Under the pieces are notes generated by a model. That model was not told the DNA's origin. It did not search any database and saw only the letters and a program-made list of their open reading frames with translations. Position numbers and translations under genes: made by a program. This document shows positions 34,246-42,795 of a stretch of 53,349 nucleotides of DNA, one piece after another. This stretch comes from Allolucifera butyrica (lineage in GTDB: Bacteria > Bacillota > Negativicutes > Sporomusales > UPPP01): positions 1 to 53,349 of the forward strand of contig NZ_UPPP01000078.1 of assembly GCF_900476375.1 (NCBI RefSeq), in the 5' to 3' direction. How positions within the stretch are numbered: the stretch's first letter is position 1; every line of letters begins with the position of its first letter.

Positions 34246-35429
34246 TTCTCCTTGACCCAGCTTTCCTCAATACAAACATATTTTATGGCTTGTCTGTAAT
34301 AAGTAAAAGTAATGTGGATCTTCCCGTCACGGGTCTGTTTAATGGACGGATAAGAATACTCCCTATTTAGTTTTTCTTTGGAATTATTGGTCATACAATA
34401 ACCATCGCCTACCTCTAGATCCCTGATGTATAGCCAGTTCTTTCCGTTATCTTCAGAAATAGCAATCGTCATCGGTGCTCTCGGCGCCCCCCAGAATGCT
34501 GCCTTTTGATTAGAATTGCTTTCTTCAATAGCTGATTTAAGATTTATAGGTTTGCTCTTATCTTCATCCTCAATCTCGTCATACAAAGACTGCCTGCGTT
34601 GGGTGCACTTTGTGGCATTCACATTATTGAACACCATTGCCAGATGCCCATTATTTAGTCTTGTAAACTGAATCGATGAATTATTATTGGGCAATTCTGT
34701 CGGATACGGATCAGTCCAGGTTCTGCCATTATCTGTAGAGCGGCTCATATAAATGTTATCCGCCCAGCGGCTTCTGAAAAGGGCCAGTAAAGTTCCGTCC
34801 GCCAGTTTCTCAATATTCATGTGTACACAGCCGGTGCTGTTGGGCACTGGATATTCAATCCATGACTTACCTTTATCGGCGGAAATTTTTACGGCGCTGG
34901 TATCGTGATCTCCTACCCATTTCTTTCCCGGGGTTACATGGCAGCGAAAAATTGGCACGAGCCATTCTCCACTATTAAGAATAACAACAGGCTGACGGAT
35001 AAAGGTACCCGGAGTATCAAATAGAGTCTCTACGGGCCCCCAAGTATATCCATTATCTTTTGAGATACGTCGTCTCACGAAAGCGGTATCTTGATTACCG
35101 GATTTTTGAGCCGTATACAATAGCCATAAAGTTCCATCCGGAACAGGAAACAAGACAGGATTTTGTTCTGATCTTGTAGGGTCGTCGGACAGTTTAACCG
35201 CTTCTGACCATTTTAACTCACCATAATTTAGTCTGGACATATAAATGGATATATCCGACATTCCTTCCTGGGTTCCGGCAAACCAAACACATAACAAATC
35301 GCCATTTGCTAACGGCATAATATTTGAAGCATGATTTTGGAGACAATTGGATGGTAAATAAGCTTCCACTCTGACAAGGTCTCTCGAAACCGGATATAGA
35401 AAACCCTGTTTATCCTCCATATTATTCAA
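34242..35429 (-). CDS. Sialidase-like (Asp-box beta-propeller) protein, cytoplasmic
   Basis: A 395-aa protein with a six-bladed sialidase/BNR pattern. Asp boxes are readable as SKDNGYTWG, SADKGKSW, STDNGRTW and SEDNGKNW. The arginines RIP/RxxR-type contacts are less clear, so a classical arginine triad is not confirmed. There is no signal peptide or membrane segment. That is unusual for exo-sialidases and suggests it acts on an imported small molecule. It starts (TTG) behind GGAGGG and overlaps the YhcH gene. No nanA/K/E genes are in the window, so the label 'sialidase' describes fold, not proven activity. Confidence 0.75.
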   Translation of the reverse strand: MNNMEDKQGFLYPVSRDLVRVEAYLPSNCLQNHASNIMPLANGDLLCVWFAGTQEGMSDISIYMSRLNYGELKWSEAVKLSDDPTRSEQNPVLFPVPDGTLWLLYTAQKSGNQDTAFVRRRISKDNGYTWGPVETLFDTPGTFIRQPVVILNSGEWLVPIFRCHVTPGKKWVGDHDTSAVKISADKGKSWIEYPVPNSTGCVHMNIEKLADGTLLALFRSRWADNIYMSRSTDNGRTWTDPYPTELPNNNSSIQFTRLNNGHLAMVFNNVNATKCTQRRQSLYDEIEDEDKSKPINLKSAIEESNSNQKAAFWGAPRAPMTIAISEDNGKNWLYIRDLEVGDGYCMTNNSKEKLNREYSYPSIKQTRDGKIHITFTYYRQAIKYVCIEESWVKEK

Positions 35430-35466
35430 TCATATCCCTCCAGTATTCAATATTTATTAAAACCGC

Positions 35467-36867
35467 TCAATTCTTACTAGCCGCTTCTGGCTTAATGTCT
35501 TTTTTGCAGAACAATTTTTCAACAGCAATAATTATTATTGGAGAAAGCAAAGCAATATACATATTATTAATGCCATAGGGGTCACCCAGCATGTACCAAA
35601 CGCTAGTAGCAACAGCAGCCCCCAACAGGCCGATGTTAGCGCCGCGGGAACTGTTAAAAAACGGCAAATAAAAACCAATCATTGCTACTACCGATATGGA
35701 CAGGCGAATTGCGCGGGTAAAGAAAGATAGCTTGAGAATCTCCGGTGCAAAGAATACAAAAATTAAGGGGAGAAATCCAATAATTATGGAAATAATCCGG
35801 GTCATTTTAAATTCCTTTTCTTCACTAGGTTTATAAAAAGGCACATAGAAGTCCTTAACTGCTAAAGAAGCAATTGCCAAAGCAACCGTACTGACGCTGA
35901 CAAAAACGGAAGCGACAAGAGAGGTAGCCACAACTCCGGCTAAATACGGATTCATGCCTTCCATAAAAATCGGCAGAGCATAGAGAGCCTTCATCTGAGG
36001 AAAAAGATATCTCGCCGCTACCCCGATAATGGCCAAAGCAAAACCCAGAGGAAAGCAAAACAGCGCTGCATACATCGTCGACTTTTTAGCATCCTCGGAA
36101 CTTTTGCTTGAAGAAATGGCCTGCACTACAAACTGGGTGGAAAATATAGCGCCTGCCGTGCCAATGACCCAGGCAAGGATTGTAGAAGCGCCGATTTTAC
36201 CATCCCACGTAAAATAATAATCGGGTAATTTTGCTGCCATAGGACTGATGCCACCGGTCATTGATAATGCTACAACTAGAATAATTGCAACGCCTATATA
36301 TTTTATCGCACTGTGTAAAACAGTTACATACGCAACGCCTTTAAGGCCGCCAAACACATAATAAAAGGTGCTGACCACGGCAATAATGCACATGGCCGTC
36401 GGCAGATGCACCTTCAGTACGGTAGCCAACGCTGCTGCACCACTGATATAGTTGCCGACGTTTACCAAAAGCAGTGCATAAATCATGATAATGGAAACGG
36501 CATACTTGGTAGAATTACCGTATTTATGGGCAATAGCCCCGGAAATGGTATATTCCCCTGAACCATATAATCTTTTTACCATAAATAAACCATACAAAAA
36601 ATACCCTATGGACGCTCCCAGAACAGACCAGGCTGCCGCTATACCATATTTAAAGGCTGATTCGGCAGTTCCTACTGTCGACTTGGCTCCAATAAATTCC
36701 GACATCAGCAAAACACCCACAACAATGGCCGGCATAGCCCGCGAGGCTACCATAAACTGTTCCGTGTTTTTACTGCGTAATCTGACTGTTAACCAGGAAG
36801 TAAATAGAATATACGCTATTATCATGCTAACAATAATTACCGTATCTATGGAACTAAATTCTTTCAT
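35467..36867 (-). CDS. Sodium:solute symporter family transporter
   Basis: A 466-aa membrane protein with about 13 helices, of the SSS family (SLC5-like): SRAMPAIVVGVLLMSEFIGA near helix 2, GASIGYFLYGLFMVKRLYG, and KGVAYVTVLHSAIKYIGVA. Start follows GGGAGGG. It lies 38 nt upstream of the sialidase-like gene and is probably the importer for the substrate that protein handles. Members of this family carry sialic acids, sugars, monocarboxylates or pantothenate; the substrate here is unknown. Confidence 0.9.
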   Translation of the reverse strand: MKEFSSIDTVIIVSMIIAYILFTSWLTVRLRSKNTEQFMVASRAMPAIVVGVLLMSEFIGAKSTVGTAESAFKYGIAAAWSVLGASIGYFLYGLFMVKRLYGSGEYTISGAIAHKYGNSTKYAVSIIMIYALLLVNVGNYISGAAALATVLKVHLPTAMCIIAVVSTFYYVFGGLKGVAYVTVLHSAIKYIGVAIILVVALSMTGGISPMAAKLPDYYFTWDGKIGASTILAWVIGTAGAIFSTQFVVQAISSSKSSEDAKKSTMYAALFCFPLGFALAIIGVAARYLFPQMKALYALPIFMEGMNPYLAGVVATSLVASVFVSVSTVALAIASLAVKDFYVPFYKPSEEKEFKMTRIISIIIGFLPLIFVFFAPEILKLSFFTRAIRLSISVVAMIGFYLPFFNSSRGANIGLLGAAVATSVWYMLGDPYGINNMYIALLSPIIIIAVEKLFCKKDIKPEAASKN

Positions 36868-36918
36868 TTAATGTCCCTCCCTTTTCTAAATTTTCCCATT
36901 CATCTCAATTTTTAGTAT

Positions 36919-36950
36919 ATTATAGTTGCTGCCGGACTCCGGATTCCGGC
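36919..36950 (-). promoter_or_regulatory. Candidate promoter/operator of the symporter-sialidase genes
   Basis: On the minus strand TATAAT (36924-36919) lies 52 nt before the symporter start. The GC palindrome GCCGGACTCCGGATTCCGGC (36931-36950) covers the -35 position, where no consensus hexamer is seen. The palindrome could be an operator or the end of the upstream adh transcript. Confidence 0.4.
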
Positions 36951-36964
36951 GGCACATACCCAAA

Positions 36965-38134
36965 TTAACCGGGGAATACCTTCTTGTAAATTCCGTAAAT
37001 ATCATTTCGATTCATAGGTTTCGGATTATTATCTAGCAAACGGGTTACTTTTAAGGCTGCTTCCGCCATGGAGTCAATATCGCTTTCCCTGATACCCATT
37101 TCCTTTAGATTTACTTGAATGTTTAAGTCCCTGATTAAAGAGTAAAGATTTTCAATCATTTTTTTCGCTGCTTGCCTGGTCGAAAGCCCATCCGTCCCCA
37201 GTTCCATTGCAATGGCAATATCCTTAAATTTTGCCGCCGCTGCATCCATATTAAAATTCATTACATGGGGTAAGAGAATCGCATTAGACAAACCGTGAGG
37301 AATTCGATATTTACCGCCTAAGGGATAGGCTAAAGCGTGCACAGCTACGGTGCTGGAGGTGGAAATGCAGAGTCCGCCGAACATGGCCCCAAGCAGCATA
37401 TCATGGCGGGCTTCCAGGTCCTGTCCGTTGTTATATGCCTGCCTGATACTGCGAGCTATAAGATTGATCGCCTTCAAAGCAAAGGTATCGCTAAATGGAT
37501 TGGCCTTTTTGGATATATAACATTCAATAGCATGAGATAAGGCATCCATCCCCGTTGCCGCCGTAATCGCCTTGGGAAGACCGATAGTGAGCACGGGATC
37601 AAGAATTACGCAGTCTGGCAACAGCTTTTCACTGACAACCCCAATTTTTAATTCTTTTTCCGGCACCAAAAAAATGGCATTGGGCGTAACCTCCGACCCC
37701 GTTCCTGCCGTAGTTGGCACCATGAATGCGGGAATACCCCGTTTTTCAATTTTGGCACCAGCCAGAATTTCGCTTAAGGAAGGGGCATTAGTCAGCATTA
37801 CTGCGACAATTTTAGCAACATCCATCGAGCTGCCGCCGCCGATACCGATAATGAGGTCACACTCAAGTTCTTTGGCCGCGTTAAAAATTATATTTACCTG
37901 TTCAACTTCCGGCTCCGGTGGAGTGTTGTTAATAACGTAAACCCGGATACCGGCTGATTCCAATATACTTTTTGGTTTTTCAATTAATCCCGCATTCCAT
38001 ACTCCCTGGTCCGTAATAATAAGTACTTTTTTTGCATTATAGGCCGTAACTTCCCTGGCAATTGTTTCTATAGAGTTAAAACCGGCAATAATTTTACCGG
38101 CATTTAGTAAAGAATAGATCTCCGTAAAACTCAT
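36965..38134 (-). CDS. Iron-containing alcohol dehydrogenase
   Basis: A 389-aa group III alcohol dehydrogenase. NAD-binding GIGGGSSMDVAKIVAVM at about 95, TTAGTGSEVTPNAIF, and the Fe-ligand region AATGMDALSHAIECYI (Asp, His) and AVHALAYPLGGKYRIPHG (two His). It would interconvert an aldehyde and alcohol, or a semialdehyde and hydroxyacid. The ATG at 38134 is chosen; the longer frame runs into the repeat at 38155 and lacks a ribosome site. Its position between the kinase/PdxA operon and the symporter suggests reduction of a pathway aldehyde. Confidence 0.92.
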   Translation of the reverse strand: MSFTEIYSLLNAGKIIAGFNSIETIAREVTAYNAKKVLIITDQGVWNAGLIEKPKSILESAGIRVYVINNTPPEPEVEQVNIIFNAAKELECDLIIGIGGGSSMDVAKIVAVMLTNAPSLSEILAGAKIEKRGIPAFMVPTTAGTGSEVTPNAIFLVPEKELKIGVVSEKLLPDCVILDPVLTIGLPKAITAATGMDALSHAIECYISKKANPFSDTFALKAINLIARSIRQAYNNGQDLEARHDMLLGAMFGGLCISTSSTVAVHALAYPLGGKYRIPHGLSNAILLPHVMNFNMDAAAAKFKDIAIAMELGTDGLSTRQAAKKMIENLYSLIRDLNIQVNLKEMGIRESDIDSMAEAALKVTRLLDNNPKPMNRNDIYGIYKKVFPG

Positions 38135-38154
38135 TTTAATTATCCCCTCATTTT

Positions 38155-38319
38155 CTAGTGGTCTGTAAACTCTAAAGCTACAGGATGAATTGTGAGAGGT
38201 TTTTCGCCCTGCGAGGCGGAGAAGGCGCACATATCGCGAATATGTAAGCCGACGACAACAAAGCAGGGCGGAAAACTTCTCGTAAGAACACTATAGAATT
38301 AGGGTTTACAGACCACTAG
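38155..38319 (+). repeat. Palindromic repeat family B, copy 2 (MITE-like, 165 bp)
   Basis: Same length and ends as the copy at 11117-11281 (CTAGTGGTCTGTAAAC/GTTTACAGACCACTAG), with about nine substitutions clustered in the centre. It lies in the adh leader, 20 nt upstream of the adh start codon, and separates adh from the MFS gene. As RNA it would form one long hairpin in this operon. The rest of the 38135-38402 gap has a GGCTCTGAGCC hairpin near the MFS end. Confidence 0.88.
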
Positions 38320-38402
38320 GTACTCAAGAGTTATTAATATCGGTTCTGGCTTTACCCGGCCGTTATCGCCGCAAGGCTCAGAGCCGTAATAAATATTTCC
38401 CC

Positions 38403-39710
38403 TTAATCCACCTCAATATGTTTGACTTCGCCCAAATAAAAGGCGTAGTTTAAAGCGCCGATTAGTGTTGCCGCCCCTGTAATTATCAAGGCGGGAACAA
38501 AGGAATGGGTAGTAGACACTATATATCCGGTCACAATGGGTCCCAAAATTCCGCCAATATTGGACACACAGTTCTGCAAGGCTCCTACTGTAGATGTCAT
38601 ATTACGCGGCGCTACGTCTCCCGGCAGCGTCCATAGAGCAGGACCGGAACAGGCAAGTCCGCTGTAGGAAAGAGTAAGCAGCGCAACGGCGCCGACATCT
38701 GTCTGGATAAACCCGGCCAGGGCTATTGAGGAGCCCACCAGCATACCGCCGACTAAATTAATTTTTCTAACTTTCGTCTTAGGAATACCGCGGGCATACA
38801 GCCAATCGGCAATGGCTGCGCTGATCAGTCCGACTGTCAGGGCGACTAGCGGAGGAATCATGGCCACAAACCCCATCTTTATTAAGCTCATTCCCCGGGC
38901 TTGAACCAGGTAAGTGGGAAACCAGGTGATATAGAAATAAATCGCATAGTTGGACATGAAAAACCCAATGCACATAGCTCGGATATTCCGGTAACGCAAT
39001 AATTGATACCATTTTAAGGAGGCTTTGCCGCCAATTCCTTCTTTAAGCTGTTGTCCATTTCGAATATAATCAATTTCGGCTTGATTGGCATATTTACTTT
39101 TTTCGGGATCCGTATAATACAACCACCATAAAGCTACCCAGACAAAGCCAATCAGCCCGGAAATAATAAATGGCGTTTTCCAGCCATAATGCACCATGAG
39201 CCAAACGATGAACGGCATAGCAAAGGCTGTCCCGAATTTGTTGCCGCAATCAAATATAACCGTTGCCCTGGCCCGCTCCCTGTCAGGGAACCATTTTGCC
39301 GTAACACCGGCATTCGATGGATAGGCCGCCGCCTCTCCTATGCCCAGGAATATCCGGGAAACAATAAAAGATATAAAATTGTTGCAGAGTCCAATCAGCA
39401 TGGTTGCCGCCGACCACCAGGCCACCGCCCCGCCAAGAACAAGGCGTTGTCCCAGTCTATCCGCCAGCCAGCCCGAGGGAATTTGAAACAATGTGTAACT
39501 GAAGAAAAATGCCGACATGATAAAACCCATTTCCGTAGCACTGAAATGAAATTCTTTCATAATAACCGGCGCCGCCGCCGATAGATTGCTCCGGTCAAGA
39601 TAATTAATCGCAATCGCGCCAAACATCAACAAAGCAACTTTCCAGCGGAAATTGGTTCTTTTCTGAAAAGGTACACCTTGATTTACCTGGGCATATGCAT
39701 TCTCGTTCAT
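38403..39710 (-). CDS. MFS transporter, anion:cation symporter-like
   Basis: A 435-aa, 12-helix permease of the ACS/phthalate-glucarate type: NYLDRSNLSAAAPVIMKEF in helix 1, GWLADRLGQRLVLGG between helices 2 and 3, and GIGEAAAYPSNAGVTAKWF. This family imports sugar acids such as glucarate, galactarate, galactonate or tartrate. It overlaps the dehydrogenase gene by 4 bp and is likely the acid-sugar importer of the kinase operon. It resembles, but is distinct from, the garP gene at the right edge. Confidence 0.92.
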   Translation of the reverse strand: MNENAYAQVNQGVPFQKRTNFRWKVALLMFGAIAINYLDRSNLSAAAPVIMKEFHFSATEMGFIMSAFFFSYTLFQIPSGWLADRLGQRLVLGGAVAWWSAATMLIGLCNNFISFIVSRIFLGIGEAAAYPSNAGVTAKWFPDRERARATVIFDCGNKFGTAFAMPFIVWLMVHYGWKTPFIISGLIGFVWVALWWLYYTDPEKSKYANQAEIDYIRNGQQLKEGIGGKASLKWYQLLRYRNIRAMCIGFFMSNYAIYFYITWFPTYLVQARGMSLIKMGFVAMIPPLVALTVGLISAAIADWLYARGIPKTKVRKINLVGGMLVGSSIALAGFIQTDVGAVALLTLSYSGLACSGPALWTLPGDVAPRNMTSTVGALQNCVSNIGGILGPIVTGYIVSTTHSFVPALIITGAATLIGALNYAFYLGEVKHIEVD

Positions 39711-40699
39711 TGTTCTCCCCCTTTATTTTTTTGCCATTTTGGATGTTTATAGACCTCCGGGTTGGCGACATACGGCCACTGTTCGCCGTTGACAATTGCC
39801 AGGACCCCTTCCGCAGCCATAGTAGCCACTTTGGAAGCAGCCTCCCGGGTCAAACCGCCCATATGGGGAGTAATAATCATATTTTTTAAATTCAGTAAGG
39901 GATGGTCCGATTTTACCGGTTCGGAAGAAAAAACGTCCGCTGCCGCACTGTGCAGCTTATTATTTAATAAAGCCTCCGCCAAGGCTTCTTCGTCTACAAT
40001 ACCGCCGCGGGCGCAATTAATCAGTATTGCGCCGGTTTTCATCAGACCGAATTCCCGTTTGCCAATCAGACCCCGGGTCTTATCTGTTAACGGGATATGT
40101 AAGGAAACCACATCCGCTGCACCCAAGAGCTGTTCCAGCTCTTTTTTATATTGATATCCCTGCTCTTCAATGGCCACCGGATCTACAAAAGGATCATACA
40201 CGATCACTTTCATGCCAATGGCGGTTGAAAGTTTAGCCAACTCACGGCCAATACTTCCGTAACCGACAAGACCCAGTGTTTTTCCCAGAAATTCAAATGC
40301 CCGGTAAGTATTCCTTACGGCAAAGTTCCCCTTACGGGTTTCGAAATCGCTATTGAGAAGATCCTTTGCTGCCGCCATCATAAGCATAAATGCATGTTCC
40401 GCCACTGAGCGCGTATTCGCTCCCGGAGCAATAACAACCGGAATTCCCAGTTCCGTGGCAGTGGCAATATCCACATCATCTACTCCGACCCCCGGCCGGC
40501 CAATCACTTTTAAGTTTTTAGCCGCCAGTATCGTTTTTCTGTCAATGGAACCAATGCGAATAATCAACCCGTCAGCGTCGATTAACTCCGGCAACATCTC
40601 TTGCGGATTTCCCGTATTCGTTATCTTCACATCCACTTCACCCGCAAGAACTTTCATACCCTCTTCATGGAGTCTGTGAGTAAGAACTACCTTTTTCAT
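39707..40699 (-). CDS. D-2-hydroxyacid dehydrogenase (SerA-like)
   Basis: A 330-aa NAD-dependent D-isomer hydroxyacid dehydrogenase. Rossmann motif LGLVGYGSIGRELAKL at about 140, catalytic Arg in NCARGGIVDEEAL, Glu in DVFSSEPV, His in TPHMGGLT. No C-terminal ACT domain, so it is not a regulated phosphoglycerate dehydrogenase. The ATG at 40699 (MKKVVLTHRL) matches the family N-terminus; longer in-frame starts at 40741 and 40717 exist. In this operon it may oxidise the hydroxyl next to the carboxylate of an acid sugar, or reduce a 2-oxoacid product. Confidence 0.88.
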   Translation of the reverse strand: MKKVVLTHRLHEEGMKVLAGEVDVKITNTGNPQEMLPELIDADGLIIRIGSIDRKTILAAKNLKVIGRPGVGVDDVDIATATELGIPVVIAPGANTRSVAEHAFMLMMAAAKDLLNSDFETRKGNFAVRNTYRAFEFLGKTLGLVGYGSIGRELAKLSTAIGMKVIVYDPFVDPVAIEEQGYQYKKELEQLLGAADVVSLHIPLTDKTRGLIGKREFGLMKTGAILINCARGGIVDEEALAEALLNNKLHSAAADVFSSEPVKSDHPLLNLKNMIITPHMGGLTREAASKVATMAAEGVLAIVNGEQWPYVANPEVYKHPKWQKNKGGEQ

Positions 40700-40798
40700 A
40701 TTCTCATTACCTTTCATTTCACAATATTCAGACATAATCAACTATCAGCCGGCAATTCACATCAGCCACTATCATCCATGATACCTCTTGACCAAACC

Positions 40799-41674
40799 TT
40801 ATTTAAATAACGCAAAGGCTTTCAATAGCGCTTCGTCAATCTTCGGATTGACATTACCAACAGGCTGACGCGCCGGTCCGACAGGATAGCCCAGAAGATT
40901 CATGGCCCGTTTCACAACAGAATTGGGGTTGCCCAATTTCATTACATCGCGCAGGGGCCTGATGCTGATTTGTTGTTGGTTCGCTTCCTCGATCTTACCC
41001 TGCTCCCACAATTTATAGATGCTTATGATCCGCTCAGGAAATACATTGGACCAACCCGCAATCGCCCCGCTTCCCCCGGCTAATAAGGTCCAAAGAATTA
41101 ACGAATCGTTACCGGCAAGAATGGACAACCTTCTGTCGGTATCTTCAATATATCTTAGAGTATTATCAAAATTACCGCTGCTGTCTTTAACTCCGGCAAT
41201 GTTGTCATATTGGGCAAGCTTACGCACGGTTGTATAATCAATATTATTACCGGTCCTGGCCGGCATGTTATAAAGAAGGATCGGTAAATCAACGGATTGA
41301 GCAATCTGACTAAAATGATTGTAAATATCATCCTGTGATACGGCGACGAAATAGGGGGAAACGATAGATAACGCATCAACGCCTAAATCCCTGGCTTTTT
41401 GCGACAAAACGATGGTTTCCCGGGTACTGATACAACCGGTGCCCGCATATACCGGCACCCTTCCTTTCGTCTCGTCCATGACTATTTTGATTACTGCCAG
41501 TTTTTCCTCGGTAGTGAGTGCATACACTTCCCCGTTTGTACCAAGAGGAAATAAACCGTTGATGCCGCTGTTTATCAGCCTGTTAACCTGATTGCGCAAT
41601 TCCTTCTCATTGATTTCCTCATTTTCCGTCATGGGGGTAACGATTGGCGTAATAATTCCTTTCGGTTTAAACAT
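40799..41674 (-). CDS. DHDPS/NAL-family aldolase or dehydratase
   Basis: A 291-aa class I lyase of the dihydrodipicolinate synthase/N-acetylneuraminate lyase superfamily. PLGTNGEVYALT is the substrate carboxylate loop, YNMPARTG contains the catalytic Tyr, and NIAGVKDSSGN the Schiff-base Lys (about residue 163). Genuine DapA would sit with lysine genes; here it lies between a hydroxyacid dehydrogenase and PdxA2. It is therefore more likely a retro-aldolase giving pyruvate (or hydroxypyruvate) plus an aldehyde from a 2-oxo acid. Substrate unassigned. Confidence 0.88.
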   Translation of the reverse strand: MFKPKGIITPIVTPMTENEEINEKELRNQVNRLINSGINGLFPLGTNGEVYALTTEEKLAVIKIVMDETKGRVPVYAGTGCISTRETIVLSQKARDLGVDALSIVSPYFVAVSQDDIYNHFSQIAQSVDLPILLYNMPARTGNNIDYTTVRKLAQYDNIAGVKDSSGNFDNTLRYIEDTDRRLSILAGNDSLILWTLLAGGSGAIAGWSNVFPERIISIYKLWEQGKIEEANQQQISIRPLRDVMKLGNPNSVVKRAMNLLGYPVGPARQPVGNVNPKIDEALLKAFALFK

Positions 41675-41726
41675 ATTACCAACTCTTTTCTTAATATTTT
41701 TTGCTCTAACTCATTTAAAAACCGGC

Positions 41727-42722
41727 TCAAAAACTTTTCTGGCAAGCCATTTGTGCTCCTAATCGAAGCGACTCGGTCATGCTCCGGCTATCGGCAATAC
41801 CTTTTCCGGCAATATCAAATGCCGTGCCATGATCTACCGAGGTCCGGATGAAAGGCAAGCCCACTGTAACATTGACCCCATTTTCAAAACCCAATAGTTT
41901 GATGGGAATGTGTCCCTGGTCATGATACATAACAACCACAATATCAAATTGCTTTTTTATAGCGGTACGGTAAAAAACCGTATCCGGAGCAATAGGGCCA
42001 ATGGCATGGATCCCCTTTTGCCGGACCAGCTCAACCGCCGGCGCAATTTCTTCCATGTCCTCCCTGCCGAATAAGCCGCCCTCACCGGAATGAGGATTTA
42101 ATCCGGCGACGGCAATGCGCGGCCTGTCAATACCCAGCAGTTTCAAAGCCTGATCGGCTAACTCGATCACCCGCAGCACCCGCTCCTTTTTTATCAGATC
42201 ACAGGCATTGCGAAGTGAAACATGGGTTGTTGCGTGAATAACCCGGAGTGAACCGCCGACCAGCATCATTGCGTAATTTTTTACTCCCCCTAACTGAGCC
42301 AGAATTTCAGTGTGGCCCGGAAAATGATGTCCGCCGAGATTCAGCGCTTCTTTATTTAAAGGCGCCGTCACCACGGCATGAATTTCCTTTTTTAAAGCAT
42401 AATTTATCGCTTTTTCAATATATTCATAGGCCGCTTTTCCGGCCCTGGCGTCAATAGTCCCCCAAGGCAGATCCGCCGGCAGATTGCTAAGATCTATGAT
42501 ATCAATGACGCCATATTCGCTACCGGCAGCCTCCGGGCCATCCACTGCCCGGCACTGTAAACCGGCGCCGGCAATTTCCACTGCCCGTTCCATAACTTTT
42601 TTATCGCCAATAACCACCGGCCGGGCAATGGTGTATATTTCCCGGTCCATTAACGCTTTAGCGATAATTTCCGGACCGATACCCGCAGCATCCCCCATAG
42701 TAATTCCTAATATTGGTTTCAT
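41727..42722 (-). CDS. pdxA2: PdxA2-type 4-phosphate dehydrogenase/decarboxylase
   Basis: A 331-aa metal- and NAD-dependent dehydrogenase of the PdxA family: MGDAAGIGPEIIAKAL at the N-terminus, HFPGHTEILAQLGG, GLNPHSGEGGLFGREDMEEI, and VMYHDQGHIPIKLLGFENGV with metal-ligand His residues. Next to a DUF1537 kinase it is the PdxA2 type, which oxidises and decarboxylates a four-carbon acid sugar 4-phosphate (such as D-threonate or D-erythronate 4-phosphate) to dihydroxyacetone phosphate and CO2. It is not expected to serve in B6 synthesis. The ATG at 42722 follows GGGGAG. Confidence 0.92.
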   Translation of the reverse strand: MKPILGITMGDAAGIGPEIIAKALMDREIYTIARPVVIGDKKVMERAVEIAGAGLQCRAVDGPEAAGSEYGVIDIIDLSNLPADLPWGTIDARAGKAAYEYIEKAINYALKKEIHAVVTAPLNKEALNLGGHHFPGHTEILAQLGGVKNYAMMLVGGSLRVIHATTHVSLRNACDLIKKERVLRVIELADQALKLLGIDRPRIAVAGLNPHSGEGGLFGREDMEEIAPAVELVRQKGIHAIGPIAPDTVFYRTAIKKQFDIVVVMYHDQGHIPIKLLGFENGVNVTVGLPFIRTSVDHGTAFDIAGKGIADSRSMTESLRLGAQMACQKSF

Positions 42723-42795
42723 GTCTTTTCTCCCCAATTTTGTTTGCATTGTACTTTTTCAAATTTCCTTCTGACGTTCATCGCCTCCCTTCCTG

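Noticed and set aside
33757..41674. Classical sialic acid (nan) operon
   Set aside because: A sialidase-like gene, YhcH and a NanA-superfamily lyase are present, but nanK and nanE are absent, the sialidase lacks export, and the lyase sits with acid-sugar kinase and PdxA2 genes.
40799..41674. Lysine-biosynthetic DapA
   Set aside because: Context is purely catabolic and no dap genes are near; superfamily motifs alone do not define DapA.
41727..42722. Vitamin B6 enzyme PdxA
   Set aside because: Adjacent DUF1537 kinase and sigma-54 catabolic promoter point to the PdxA2 subgroup.
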